Assembly: GCF_000482785.1 (NCBI RefSeq) | Contig: NZ_KI519499.1 | Coordinates: forward strand, 124,001-188,000 | Reading direction: 5' to 3' | DNA length: 64,000 bases | DNA from: Derxia gummosa DSM 723 | Lineage (GTDB): Bacteria > Pseudomonadota > Gammaproteobacteria > Burkholderiales > Burkholderiaceae_E | Part shown: positions 16,660-26,106 of the stretch, piece after piece | Numbering within the stretch: position 1 is the stretch's first letter | Layout of the letters: each line of letters opens with the position of its first letter | The notes under the pieces: generated by a model | Told to the model about the DNA's origin: nothing | Seen by the model: the letters and a program-made list of their open reading frames with translations, nothing else | The model's database searches: none | Made by a program: the position numbers and the translations under genes

Positions 16660-19287
16660 TCAGCGACGCGGACCGCGCGGGCCGTCCCGGTCGCCGCGAT
16701 CGCGCCGGTCGTCGCCACGACGCTCGCCACGGCCACCGCGATCGCCACGGTCGCGATCACCGAAGCCACCGGCCGGCACGCGCGGCGGCGGGTTGGCGAC
16801 CCATTCGTTCTTCGCGGTGATGAGTGCCGCGACGCGACGGGCCACCGACGCACCGGTACCGGCGATGCCGACCAGCCGTTGCAGCTGCGCCGCCGGGTCC
16901 TCGATGGCGGTGCGGTGCTTGAGGCGATTGGCGAGCATCTCGAACTGCAAGCGCTTGCGGTCGGCCTCGGCATCGGGCGGGCTGGCGACGCCGGCTTCGA
17001 GTTCGAGCGCGATCAGGTCGCGGCCGATGCCCTGGAGCACCTCGGCCGTCGGCGGCGTCACCGGCTGCATCGTGGATTCGGCCAGCGCGACGGCGCCGGC
17101 GCCCGGATCTTCCTCGGCACCATCGACCGAGGGTGCGGCCACCGTGCTCGGACGCAGCGCGTTGAAGCGCGCGGCGAGCGGGCGTTCGAGCTTGCCTGCG
17201 TTGCCGAGCTCGATCCAGCGACTGCGCAGGCGCTCGTCATTCGGCGCGGCCTCGATCTTGGCGATCAGCTCGACCTTGTCGCGCGCGGCCTTGATCGCGT
17301 CGCGGAACGTGCCCTCGACGGCCTTGCGCTGCTCGACACGCTCGTTGTCGCGCGTGCGGCGCTCGGTGGTCTGCGATTCGCGCTCGGCCTTGAGGCTCGC
17401 GGCGTAGGCGTCGCAGGCGGCGCGGAACTCGGTCCACAGCGCCTGTTCCTGGCTGCGCGGCAGCGGCACCTGCTGGGCATGGCGCTGCCACTCTTCCTGC
17501 AGCGCCTTGAGCGGACCGAAGCCCGAGCGCTGCTCGCCCTCGGCCAGCTGCTTGGCGCGCTCGATCAGGTCACGGCGCGCGGCGAGTTCGCCCTTGCGGG
17601 TCTCGTCGAGCGGCGCGTTCAGGCGGCCGAGCACGGCGTCGAAGCGCTCGGCCAGCTTGCGCTGGTCGGCGCGATGGCGTTCGAGCGGGCCGAAGCCGAA
17701 CCAGTGGCGACGCGCCGAATCGGCGGCGGCGGCGATCGGCTTCCAGTCGATGGACTGGCCGGCGGCGCGCGCCTCGTCGAGCGCGGTGGCCCGGGCTTCG
17801 AGTTCGGCGATGAGCGCCTCGCGCTTGACATTGACCTCGTTGCGCTTGGCGGCCAGCTCGGCGAAATGCGCCGCGGCCGGCGCATAGGCCTTCTCGCAGG
17901 CCTCGTCGAACTTGCGCCAGAGCCAGCCCGGCGCGCCCTGGCGCGATTCGGAATCGATCGCCTTCCAGCGGTTGCGCAGGGTCTGGACCGCCTTGGCGCG
18001 GGCTTCGGGCGCCATCTCGGTCTCGGCCAGGTGATGCGCCTCGGCCAGCAGGCCGTCGCGCACCTGCTCGGCGCCGAAGCGCTGCCAGCCGCGCAGCTCG
18101 GCCAGACGGGCCTGGGCGCGGCGCCACGGCGCGGCAGCCTTGCGCGGCAGGCGATAGGCGCCGATGGCGGCCTCGATCTGCCTGTTTTCCTCGACGGCCT
18201 GGTCGATATGGCCGTCATCGACCATCTTCAGCAGGGCCTCGATGCGCGGCACGAGGGCGTCGGCCTGTTCCTGCGGCAGCGGCGGCGGCAGGTCTTCCTC
18301 GGCCTTGGCCTTGGCGGCGGCGCGATCGGCCTTGGCTTCCGCCTTGGTGCGTTGCGGCTTGGCCGGCTCACCGTCGGCGCCGGCCTCGGCGATCGGGGCG
18401 GCTTCAGCGTCGCCAGCAGGCGCGGCGGCATCAGTGGCCGGCTCGCCTTCGGCGGCGACATCGGCGACGGGCGCGGACGCTTCGGCGCCGCCGACCGGCG
18501 CGGCTTCGGTGCTGGCCCCGGTCGACGCGTCGGCGGCGGCTTCGGGCGCGACCGCCGCCTCGGCAGCCGGCTCGGCCTGGGCGGCACGGCGCTCGGCCAC
18601 GACGCCGGGCAGCGCCTCGGCGGAAGTGGCGAGCGCGCTCATGAGCGTGGACGGCACCGATTGCGATTCGGGCGCGGCCGCCGCGGCGGCGACGCGTGCG
18701 GCGATGTCGGCGAGCTGGGCCTGGACCTCGTCGTCCGTCATCTGCACGAGTGCGTCGGGCGCTGCGTCGACGAGCGCCTGCAGGTCGCGCACATCACGCT
18801 GAAGCTGGGCGCGCGCGATCAGGCGGTTCTCAAGCGTCTGGCGCGCGGTCTGGAAGCGCTCGACCCAGGGCGTGCCGGTGACATGCGGCGCGGTGACGGC
18901 CCAGGCGCGGTCGAGTTCGGACACGCGGTTGTTGGCCGGCACCGGCGCCGAGGCGAGATCCTCGATCGCGACGACGATGCGCTCGGCGTCGGTCAGGGCC
19001 TTGCCGGCGTCGCGCGTGGCGCGCAGACGGGCGCTGGCGGCCTTGTAGACGCGCTTGTCATGGTCGCCGGCCCAGCGCTGCACCTTCTTGAGGGCGTCCT
19101 CGCTCGTGAGGCGTGCGACGGCGGACTCGCGCAGGTTCGAGGCATGAGGGCCGCAGGCCACCTCGACCAGCTTGTCCTCGTCGAATCCGGCCAGATCGGC
19201 GGTGGTGAGGGCAGGCGACGGGGCGGCGGCGGGCGTGGCCGCTTCGGGCTTGTCGCCCGGCGAAGAACGTTTGAACCAGCTGACCAT
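16660..19287 (-). CDS. DUF349 repeat protein
   Basis: 875 residues, mostly helical. At least three DUF349-type repeats are visible in the second half (RNRWKAIDSESRQGAPGWLW, IDWKPIAAAADSARRHWFGF, LQEEWQRHAQQVPLPRSQEQ), each with the W...F/Y...C/A spacing of the family. The N-terminal third is helical (VEVACGPHASNLRESAVARL), followed by an Ala/Glu linker of about 130 residues. The protein ends in a basic Arg/Gly/Asp-rich tail (RDRGDRGGRGERRGD) that could bind nucleic acid. Proteins of this kind are common in Beta- and Gammaproteobacteria, but the role is not established. A likely -10 (CATAAT) lies about 125 bp upstream. Confidence 0.88.
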   Translation of the reverse strand: MVSWFKRSSPGDKPEAATPAAAPSPALTTADLAGFDEDKLVEVACGPHASNLRESAVARLTSEDALKKVQRWAGDHDKRVYKAASARLRATRDAGKALTDAERIVVAIEDLASAPVPANNRVSELDRAWAVTAPHVTGTPWVERFQTARQTLENRLIARAQLQRDVRDLQALVDAAPDALVQMTDDEVQAQLADIAARVAAAAAAPESQSVPSTLMSALATSAEALPGVVAERRAAQAEPAAEAAVAPEAAADASTGASTEAAPVGGAEASAPVADVAAEGEPATDAAAPAGDAEAAPIAEAGADGEPAKPQRTKAEAKADRAAAKAKAEEDLPPPLPQEQADALVPRIEALLKMVDDGHIDQAVEENRQIEAAIGAYRLPRKAAAPWRRAQARLAELRGWQRFGAEQVRDGLLAEAHHLAETEMAPEARAKAVQTLRNRWKAIDSESRQGAPGWLWRKFDEACEKAYAPAAAHFAELAAKRNEVNVKREALIAELEARATALDEARAAGQSIDWKPIAAAADSARRHWFGFGPLERHRADQRKLAERFDAVLGRLNAPLDETRKGELAARRDLIERAKQLAEGEQRSGFGPLKALQEEWQRHAQQVPLPRSQEQALWTEFRAACDAYAASLKAERESQTTERRTRDNERVEQRKAVEGTFRDAIKAARDKVELIAKIEAAPNDERLRSRWIELGNAGKLERPLAARFNALRPSTVAAPSVDGAEEDPGAGAVALAESTMQPVTPPTAEVLQGIGRDLIALELEAGVASPPDAEADRKRLQFEMLANRLKHRTAIEDPAAQLQRLVGIAGTGASVARRVAALITAKNEWVANPPPRVPAGGFGDRDRGDRGGRGERRGDDRRDRGDRDGPRGPRR

Positions 19288-19410
19288 AGAAGGCGATGAC
19301 AGGCGTGTGGTGCGGTGATCGGTTGCGGCGGCGCGAGAGCGCGACCGGCAGGCGGCAAGGCGCGACGAAGGCGCGATTCTGCTGGCTGGCGAAGCGGACG
19401 ATTATGTCAT

Positions 19411-19416
19411 GCGGGT
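19411..19416 (-). promoter_or_regulatory. Candidate -10 box for the DUF349 gene
   Basis: CATAAT on the minus strand in the 158-bp tamB-DUF349 spacer. It is the most A/T-rich hexamer of the spacer, but no convincing -35 lies 16-18 bases upstream. Confidence 0.35.
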
Positions 19417-19428
19417 GAGGCCGCCTTC

Positions 19429-19445
19429 CGGGCTTGTGAAGCCCG
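19429..19445 (-). terminator. Small hairpin directly after tamB
   Basis: A 7-bp stem CGGGCTT / AAGCCCG with a 3-base loop abuts the tamB stop codon. There is no T-run, so it is at best a weak terminator or an mRNA 3' end stabiliser. Confidence 0.3.
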
Positions 19446-22400
19446 TCAGTCGAAGGTGAAGGTGTAGAAGGCGTCGATCGCGTTCTCGTCGCCGGTGGTG
19501 GTCTGCACGTAGAACTTGCGGCCGACCTCGTAGCGCAGCCGCGCGAAGGTGCCGATGCCGGTGAGCGCGCGTTCGAAGGTGAAGGTCAGGCGGTTCGACA
19601 GCCGCTTGCCGATCGACACGAAAGCCACCTCCTGCTGGTTGAGCGAACTGCCGCGCACCGCGCTGGTGGGCGTGCGGTTGCCGATGGAGATCGAGTCGAA
19701 GCCGATCGCGCCGGCCACGCGCTTCGTGAGCGGCACGCCGCTGTTGTCGCTCATGAGCGCGCTGGCGGCGACGCTCAGGTATTGCAGGTCGGCGCGCGAG
19801 CTGTCGTCGAGGCCGCGGCCGGTGGCGATCCAGCTCAGGCGCTCGGTGTCGCTCATGGCGGTGTCGGAGTACAGGCGCAGACGCGGGTTGCGCGCCGTGC
19901 CGAGGATCTCGATGCCCACGTTCACCGGCAGCTCGGGCCGGGTGGCGCGGATCGCGAGGTTGGGGTTGTCGACCGGGCCGACGAAGCTGATCGTGCCCTG
20001 GTCGACCACGAGCTTCTGGCTGTAGGCGTTGTAGCTGCCCTGGAGCACCTCGACCACGCCGTTGGCGCGCAGCGGCTGGCCCGGGCGCACGTCGATGCCG
20101 ATGCCGCCGCCGAGCTGCGCATCTGCACCATAGCCCTTGACGCGGAAATTGCTGCCGAGGTCGAAGCGCAGGCTCGCGGTAAGAGGCAGCGATTCGCGCC
20201 GCGCCTCGGCGGCCTGGGTCTCGGCCAGCGACTGGCGCTCCCAGGACTCCTCGCCGCTCACGATCACCACGTCGTTGCCGAGCTTGGGCGCGAAGGCATC
20301 GCCGAGGGTGATGCTGGCCGAATCGGCGCGCAGCCCGCCGGTGATGCGCGCCGCGCCCTCTGCCAGCGCGATCTCGACCGCGCCGCTCGCGGCAAGCTGG
20401 TAGTTGGGATCGTTGCTCGCGTCGAGCTGGTCGGCGCGCAAGGTGAGCGTGCCGGTCGGGCGCTGGTTGACGAACTGGATCGCGCCGCCGCCGGTCAGGC
20501 TGCCGCGCCGGCCCTGGAAGCTGAACTCGCGCAGCTCGGCACGGTTTTCGGTAAAGCGCACCGCCACCCTGCCGTGATCGAGCCGCGCGCGCGGCTTGAG
20601 CAGGCGCAGCACCAGACCGCCGCCGCGCAGCTCGCCGTCAAGCCGGGGCTGGGCAAAGCTGCCGCGCGCCGTCGCGTCCATGGTGACGAGGCCGTCGGCC
20701 GTCACCGGCGAATCGGCCGACAGCGTAAGCCAGATGAAGGACTTGAGCTCGCCGCTCAGGCGCGCGTCGATCGGCGCGTCGGCGGTGATGGCGAGCCGGC
20801 CGTCGCGGTCGGCCAGCGTCGTGGCGAAGGCGGCATCCAGCCGTCCGGCGCGCGCCGACTCGAAGCCGAGCCGCGAATCGACGCGGTTGTCGCGCGCCTG
20901 CACGTCGAGCGCCAGCCGCGAGATGCCGAGCGCGCCCTTGGGCGAATTGGTCACCCACAGGTCGCCGTCGCTGCGCTCGACATGCAGCGTGCCGTTGAGC
21001 TTGCCGGCCGGCAGCGTGCCGATGTCCCAGCGACCATCGACCGCGAGTGTGGCGCGCGGCAGCCAATCCTTCGCCTGCGGATACATGCGCACGAAGCTGG
21101 CGAAGGACAGCCGGCGCAGGCTGCCCACGGTCTGGAAGCCGGCCTCGCTGTGCTCGACGCGCGCGAGCTGCAAGCGCGCGTCGTCGATGAGCAGATCCAA
21201 CCCCTCGAAGCGCTGGCGCTCGGCCGACACCTCGAAGCGCGCCGGCCCCGCGAGCTGCATGCCGTACTGGCCGAGGTTGGTCAGCCGCAGCAGCTGGCCG
21301 GCCCAGACCGGATGCCCGTCGGCGCTGGCCGCCGGGCGCAGACCCGCCGCGATGTCGGCGCTGAACTGGATCGCCGGCTTGGCCCCCTCGCCGCGCGCGC
21401 GCACCGACAGGCGGTGATCGGACGGACGGCCAGCCAGGCTTACCTGCGCCCCCGAGAAATGCTGGTTCAGCGCGGCCACGTGCTCGACGCTCAGCTCGCC
21501 CTCGACGCGCTCGCGGTTGCCCGCGAAACGCCCGCGCAGCGTGCCGAGCCGCAGCGCCTGCTCGCCGCGGCCGAACACGAACTCGTCGCTGGTCACGTTC
21601 AGCGTCGCGTCGGGCGCGGCCAGCGAGCCGCCGACGGTGCCGCGCGCCGTCGCACGGCCCGCCAGCACCTCGCCCAGCAGCGCCGAGAAACGGTCGAGCC
21701 GGGGCGCGTTCACGTCCACCGCGAGCTTGCGATCGCCGAGGCCGAGACCGCCGGACAGCCGCACGGCGTTCTCGGCGAAGTTGAGCGCCACGTCCACGTC
21801 GCTGGCCGACCAGCCGGCGAAGCTGCCGGTGCCGTTGAGCTTGCCGCGCGCCGTGCCCGACAACGGCAGGCCCGACAGCGTGCTCGGCTCGAAGCGCGTG
21901 TCGATCGCCAGTTGCAGCGGCACCGCCGGCTCCTTGCCCTTGCGCGCCATGCCGAGCACGCCATCGAGCTTGACCCGGCCGTTGAGCGACGACCGCAGCC
22001 AGCCCGCGAGCGAATCCTTCGGGTCGAGCGCGACCAGGATGCGGCTCGCGTCGAAGCCCAGCATGTGGCCGTCCAGCGTCAGCGGCCGCCGGCCGTCGAA
22101 GCCGAACTGCCCTTCCAGCGCCAGTCCGCCGGCGCCGGTGCCCAGGCGCAGCTTCTCGATCACGATCTGCTCGGGCTCGATGCGCGCCTTGCCCGCGTAC
22201 TCGACGCCGGCGCCCCGCAGCGCGATCGTCGTCGCCACCAGGCCGTTTTCGTCGATGTCGAGCCGCACCGGGCCGTCGAGCTTCATCGGCACGGCGTAAT
22301 CGGACAGGCCGCGCGGGTCGAAGCCGCGTGCCACCAGCTCGATCTCCTGCTTCAGGTCGAAATGCGCGCGCGCCGCCAGCGTGCCGCCGCCCGGCACCTC

Positions 22401-23456
22401 GATGCGGGCGTTCTCGAGCCGGGCGCCGTCATGCGTCGTGAAGTCGGCCGTGAGCGTCGTGACCGGAATGCGGCCGGCTTCCAGCTTGCCCGGCGCGCGG
22501 TTCTCGACCTTGAGCCGGCCGCCGAAGTTGTCGTCGGCATCGAAACCGAGCGTGCCTTCGAGCGCCAGCGGCGCCTTCAGCCCGATGTCGACGCCGGCCG
22601 CCACCTCCACCGGCACCTGGTCGGCAAGCACGATGATCGGCGTGAACATCTCCTGGAGCGAATCGCTGAACAGCTTCAGCTCCGTGGTCGCCACGATCGG
22701 CGAGCCGCCGGGGCGGCGCCAGCTCGCCGCCGCCTGCACGTCGAGCCGCGCGAGCGAGCCGCGCGCGTCGAGACCGATGTCGGCGATCGGCCCGAGCCCG
22801 GGCGACAGCCATTTGGCGCGCAGCTGGGTCGCGTAGGGCGCGGCGGTCGGATCGATCTCGGCATCGGCCGAGAACCGGACGCCGTAGAGCGCGAACTCGC
22901 TCACATGCAGCCGGTGCTGCCGCGGCCCCAGCTCGGCGCTGCCGTGCACCGGCCCGAGCAGGGTGCGGGCGCCGGTCGAGGCGCGGTACTCGATGCTGTC
23001 GAGGCGCAGCTCGCCGACCGTCACCGTCACCGGAAGCGCGAGCCGGGCGGGCAGCGCGGGCGGCTCGTCGCTCCTGACCTTCTGCTCGATCTCCAGCGCG
23101 GCGGCGCTCAGCTCGCGCACGTAGAAGCGCTTGAGCGGCAGCCAATACCACTCCAGCCGCAGATCGCGCGTCTCGACCGCGAGGCTCGCGTCCTCGTAGC
23201 GCAGGCGGTGCACCTCCAGCCGGCCGAACAGCGAGCCGTCCACGCCCTCGACGGTGATGGCGCCGCCCGTCGCCTTGGCGATCTCGCGCGCCGCGATGCG
23301 CAGCGTGAACTCCTGGCCCGCGAGCCAGGCCACGCCCGACACCAGCAGCAGCAGCGCGATCAGCGGCCACACGATCCAGCGCAGCAGGCGGCGCCACAGC
23401 GGCGGGCCGGCCGGCGTGGACTCGGAATCGGCGTCGGAAGGAGGAAGTGCTGCCAT
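19446..23456 (-). CDS. tamB: Translocation and assembly module protein TamB
   Basis: 1336 residues, the usual size for TamB. An N-terminal transmembrane anchor (WIVWPLIALLLLVSGVAWLA, about 27-47) is followed by a very long periplasmic beta-rich region of the AsmA-like bridge type. The C-terminal DUF490/TamB domain ends in beta strands (FARLRYEVGRKFYVQTTTGD to FYTFTFD). TamB spans the periplasm from the inner membrane to TamA and is implicated in outer-membrane protein assembly and lipid transport. tamA lies 3 bp upstream on the same strand, the classic pair. Confidence 0.95.
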   Translation of the reverse strand: MAALPPSDADSESTPAGPPLWRRLLRWIVWPLIALLLLVSGVAWLAGQEFTLRIAAREIAKATGGAITVEGVDGSLFGRLEVHRLRYEDASLAVETRDLRLEWYWLPLKRFYVRELSAAALEIEQKVRSDEPPALPARLALPVTVTVGELRLDSIEYRASTGARTLLGPVHGSAELGPRQHRLHVSEFALYGVRFSADAEIDPTAAPYATQLRAKWLSPGLGPIADIGLDARGSLARLDVQAAASWRRPGGSPIVATTELKLFSDSLQEMFTPIIVLADQVPVEVAAGVDIGLKAPLALEGTLGFDADDNFGGRLKVENRAPGKLEAGRIPVTTLTADFTTHDGARLENARIEVPGGGTLAARAHFDLKQEIELVARGFDPRGLSDYAVPMKLDGPVRLDIDENGLVATTIALRGAGVEYAGKARIEPEQIVIEKLRLGTGAGGLALEGQFGFDGRRPLTLDGHMLGFDASRILVALDPKDSLAGWLRSSLNGRVKLDGVLGMARKGKEPAVPLQLAIDTRFEPSTLSGLPLSGTARGKLNGTGSFAGWSASDVDVALNFAENAVRLSGGLGLGDRKLAVDVNAPRLDRFSALLGEVLAGRATARGTVGGSLAAPDATLNVTSDEFVFGRGEQALRLGTLRGRFAGNRERVEGELSVEHVAALNQHFSGAQVSLAGRPSDHRLSVRARGEGAKPAIQFSADIAAGLRPAASADGHPVWAGQLLRLTNLGQYGMQLAGPARFEVSAERQRFEGLDLLIDDARLQLARVEHSEAGFQTVGSLRRLSFASFVRMYPQAKDWLPRATLAVDGRWDIGTLPAGKLNGTLHVERSDGDLWVTNSPKGALGISRLALDVQARDNRVDSRLGFESARAGRLDAAFATTLADRDGRLAITADAPIDARLSGELKSFIWLTLSADSPVTADGLVTMDATARGSFAQPRLDGELRGGGLVLRLLKPRARLDHGRVAVRFTENRAELREFSFQGRRGSLTGGGAIQFVNQRPTGTLTLRADQLDASNDPNYQLAASGAVEIALAEGAARITGGLRADSASITLGDAFAPKLGNDVVIVSGEESWERQSLAETQAAEARRESLPLTASLRFDLGSNFRVKGYGADAQLGGGIGIDVRPGQPLRANGVVEVLQGSYNAYSQKLVVDQGTISFVGPVDNPNLAIRATRPELPVNVGIEILGTARNPRLRLYSDTAMSDTERLSWIATGRGLDDSSRADLQYLSVAASALMSDNSGVPLTKRVAGAIGFDSISIGNRTPTSAVRGSSLNQQEVAFVSIGKRLSNRLTFTFERALTGIGTFARLRYEVGRKFYVQTTTGDENAIDAFYTFTFD

Positions 23457-23459
23457 GAA

Positions 23460-25634
23460 TCAGAAGACGAAGCCGAGCGAGAAATGCAGCCTCACCTGAC
23501 GCGAGCGATTGCCCCAGGCGAGATCGAAGTTGAGCGGGCCGATCGGGCTGCGCCAGCGCGGCCCCAGGCCGATGCCAGTGTGCGGCGTGAAGTCGGCCAG
23601 CTTGCTGAAGGCGTCGCCGGTCTCGGCGAACACGCCCATGCCCCATTCGCTGCCGAACCAGTGGGTGTACTCGGCGCCGCCGATCGCCAGATAGCGCGCG
23701 CCGACCGTGGCCGAGCCCTCGGTGTCGCCGATCGACTGGTAGGCATAGCCGCGAATGGACTGGTCGCCGCCGGCGCGGAACCGCAGCATCTCCGGCACAT
23801 TGGTGGGCGTGGCCGCCAGCACGCCGCCGGCCTCCAGACGCAGGGTGAGCGAATCGCGCCGGCCCACCGGCAGGAAGCCGACGAGCTTGGTGTAACCGCG
23901 CAGGAAGTCTTCGTCCGACACCACCTGGCGCAGCCCGCCCGACACCTGGAAGCTGCCGATGAAGCCCTCGCGCGGATAGGCGAGGTTGTCGATGCGGCGA
24001 TAGGTCCAGGCCATGCCGGGCGCCAGCGCCTGGTTGACTCGGCGCTCGGCGCCCTCGGGCTTCTCGATGCTGTAGGCATAGAGCAGGGTTTCCGAACGAT
24101 CGAGGCTGCGCAGCGCCTGCTCGTCGCGGCCGTGGCGCAGCAGCACGCTGGTGGCGCGCAGTTCCAGGCCCGAGACGTTCGAATGCAGGAAGGCCGTGGT
24201 GAGACTGTCGCGGTAGCCGTCGGGGCGGTCGGGCAGCGTGACGCCGGCGCGCGCGAGCTGCTCGCGCTGCTCCATGCGCAGCAGGCTGTCGAAGCGCCAG
24301 CCGCCGCCGTTGATGTTCACGTCCGTGAAGCCGGCCTGGATGCGCGCGCCGGCGTTGGAACTGAAGCCGGGGCCGATCAGGAAGCGCTTGGTCTGGGCTT
24401 CCTCCACCGCGATGTCCACCGGCACCCGGCCTTCGTCGTCGGCGGCGTCGAGGTCGGCCGTGACCGTGACGTTGCGGAAATAGGGCAGCACCTGGAGCCG
24501 CGACTGCGTCTCCAGCAGCGCGACCTGGTTGTAGGGCGTGCCGGGCTTGATGCGGTTCTGCGTCTCGACGATCGACGGCGGATAGCTGTGCAGCCCGGTG
24601 ATGCGCGCCTCGCCGAAGAAGCGCGGCGGACCGGAATCGAGCTCGACATACAACCGCGCCTCGCGCGTGTCGGGATCGATGCGGGCCTCGGTGCGGGCAT
24701 AGCGTGCCTCGGGAAATTCCTCGACCAGGAAGCTGCGCAGCAGCGCGTCCTTGCTGCGATCCCAGGCGTCCTGGCGGAAGCGGTCGCCCTCGTGCAGCGT
24801 CCAGGCGCCGGCGCGCTTGGGGTCGGCGTGGAACTCGCTCGCCACCTTCTCGTAGGCGCCGACGAAGCGCACCGACACCTCGACCACGTTGGTGGCGTTG
24901 CCGGTGTCGACCTGCATCGTCACGCGCCAGGGCCTGGCGCTGCCCTCGACCGTGGTCTCGATGCGCGGCGAGAAATAGCCCTCGGTCGTCAGCAGGTTGC
25001 GCGCCTGCCGCTCGGCCCGCTCGATGAGCGTGTCGAGCCGGTCGCGGTCGATGCCGTCTTCCTCGTAGTCGGCCCGGGCCAGGTCGAGATGCTCCTCGAG
25101 CAGGGCGCGGACCTGGTCGGGCGCGACGACGTGCAGGTCGTAGTCGCGGCGCGGGCTGGGCGCGCGGGCGGCGGGCGGGCTGTCGGTGGAGGGTCCGGCG
25201 TCGGCGGAAGACGTGGTGCCGGCGGCTGACCTGGCGTCGGAGGCGGTGCGGGCTTCGGCGGGAGACGTGGCGCCGCCGTCAGCGACGGTCGGGGCGCTGG
25301 CGGCCGGGGCGGCGGACAGGCCGGCGCCGGAAGCGGGGGTCGTCGCGCCGTCTTCGGCCGCCGCCGCGGCAGCGGTGCCCGCTTTCGCGCCCGGTGCCGT
25401 CGCGCCGGGCGACTCGGGGCCATGTGGCGGGGCGACGCGCGGCGCGGGCACATGAGGGCGTCGTCGCTCGCCTGGCTTGAGATTGCGCCCGGGCAGCGGC
25501 TCGGCCGTGACCGGCGAGGTGGTGACGCCACTCTCGGATTCGGGCGCCGGCTCGGCATGAACGGAAACGCCGGCAAGCGCGGCGCACAGGAGCGCCACGA
25601 AACGGGCGCGGCGGAAGGAAGTCGGAAGCAGCAC
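23460..25634 (-). CDS. tamA: Outer-membrane assembly protein TamA (BamA/Omp85 family)
   Basis: About 724 residues from the chosen GTG at 25634. Signal peptide near the N-terminus (RRARFVALLCAALAGVSVHA). Then about 130 residues of Ala/Pro/Thr-rich linker, longer than usual, and POTRA domains (from about DLHVVAPDQVRALLEEHLDL). A C-terminal 16-strand barrel follows, with family motifs (RAGGDQSIRGYAYQSIG, HTGIGLGPRWRSPIGPLNFD) and a final aromatic (LHFSLGFVF). I prefer GTG over the in-frame ATG at 25676 because a TAGAAT -10 box lies exactly 7 bases before it, between the two codons, and the signal peptide is then of normal length. The ATG alternative adds 14 residues. Confidence 0.92.
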   Translation of the reverse strand: MLLPTSFRRARFVALLCAALAGVSVHAEPAPESESGVTTSPVTAEPLPGRNLKPGERRRPHVPAPRVAPPHGPESPGATAPGAKAGTAAAAAAEDGATTPASGAGLSAAPAASAPTVADGGATSPAEARTASDARSAAGTTSSADAGPSTDSPPAARAPSPRRDYDLHVVAPDQVRALLEEHLDLARADYEEDGIDRDRLDTLIERAERQARNLLTTEGYFSPRIETTVEGSARPWRVTMQVDTGNATNVVEVSVRFVGAYEKVASEFHADPKRAGAWTLHEGDRFRQDAWDRSKDALLRSFLVEEFPEARYARTEARIDPDTREARLYVELDSGPPRFFGEARITGLHSYPPSIVETQNRIKPGTPYNQVALLETQSRLQVLPYFRNVTVTADLDAADDEGRVPVDIAVEEAQTKRFLIGPGFSSNAGARIQAGFTDVNINGGGWRFDSLLRMEQREQLARAGVTLPDRPDGYRDSLTTAFLHSNVSGLELRATSVLLRHGRDEQALRSLDRSETLLYAYSIEKPEGAERRVNQALAPGMAWTYRRIDNLAYPREGFIGSFQVSGGLRQVVSDEDFLRGYTKLVGFLPVGRRDSLTLRLEAGGVLAATPTNVPEMLRFRAGGDQSIRGYAYQSIGDTEGSATVGARYLAIGGAEYTHWFGSEWGMGVFAETGDAFSKLADFTPHTGIGLGPRWRSPIGPLNFDLAWGNRSRQVRLHFSLGFVF

Positions 25635-25641
25635 GCGGCGG

Positions 25642-25647
25642 ATTCTA
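25642..25647 (-). promoter_or_regulatory. Candidate -10 box of tamA (leaderless)
   Basis: TAGAAT on the minus strand is followed by 7 bases and then the GTG at 25634. With a normal -10 to +1 distance the transcript would start at the initiation codon. The -35 region is poor. It is used here to decide the tamA start. Confidence 0.45.
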
Positions 25648-25697
25648 CTGAGGGGCCATGCCGACCCGGCAGCCACCAGACCGACGTGGCGACGGAC

Positions 25698-26084
25698 TCA
25701 CCACAGCGCCGCGAAATACAGCGCGATGGAACAGCCGAAGCCGACTGCCCATGCCGTGGAACGGGCCGTCGGTCGATCCCCCACGTAGCAGGCGATATAG
25801 ACCAGCCGCGCCAGCAAGTGCGCGAGCGCCAGCAGGTCGATGCGTCCCTGGGGCACGCCGAGGAACTGCGCCGCCAGCACACCTGCGGCGAACACCGGGA
25901 AGGCCTCCCACGAGTTGGCCTGGGCCGCCTGGGCGCGCGCCGGCCGGCCTTGCAGCTTCGCCAGCCATTCGCGCGGCGCGTGGTTGTCGAAGCTCATGTC
26001 GCGGAAGCCACCCGACTTGGCGAGCCAGGCGCAGACCAGCGGCAGGAAGGCGGCGATGACGATGCAGAAGATGGAGAGCTTCAT
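25698..26084 (-). CDS. MAPEG-family membrane protein
   Basis: 128 residues with four hydrophobic helices (FCIVIAAFLPLVCAWL, ANSWEAFPVFAAGVLAAQFL, LLALAHLLARLVYIACY, AWAVGFGCSIALYFAALW). The NSWEAFPVF and ARLVYIACY motifs are those of the bacterial MAPEG group (membrane-associated eicosanoid/glutathione metabolism fold). The physiological substrate in bacteria is unknown. The gene lies 22 bp downstream of the DUF2238 gene and may be co-transcribed with it. Confidence 0.85.
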   Translation of the reverse strand: MKLSIFCIVIAAFLPLVCAWLAKSGGFRDMSFDNHAPREWLAKLQGRPARAQAAQANSWEAFPVFAAGVLAAQFLGVPQGRIDLLALAHLLARLVYIACYVGDRPTARSTAWAVGFGCSIALYFAALW

Positions 26085-26106
26085 TTACGGGTCCGGTTCG
26101 GGAAGG

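Noticed and set aside
16946-16959. TGCAAGCGCTTGCG inside the DUF349 gene
   Set aside because: Matches the palindrome family, but it is fully coding and 2.3 kb from the gene start, so it is not listed as a regulatory site.
19782-25229. 1815-codon open frame on the plus strand
   Set aside because: It is antisense to tamB and tamA, made of Arg/Ala/Gly/His-rich residues with no family resemblance; long stop-free frames are expected opposite GC-rich genes.
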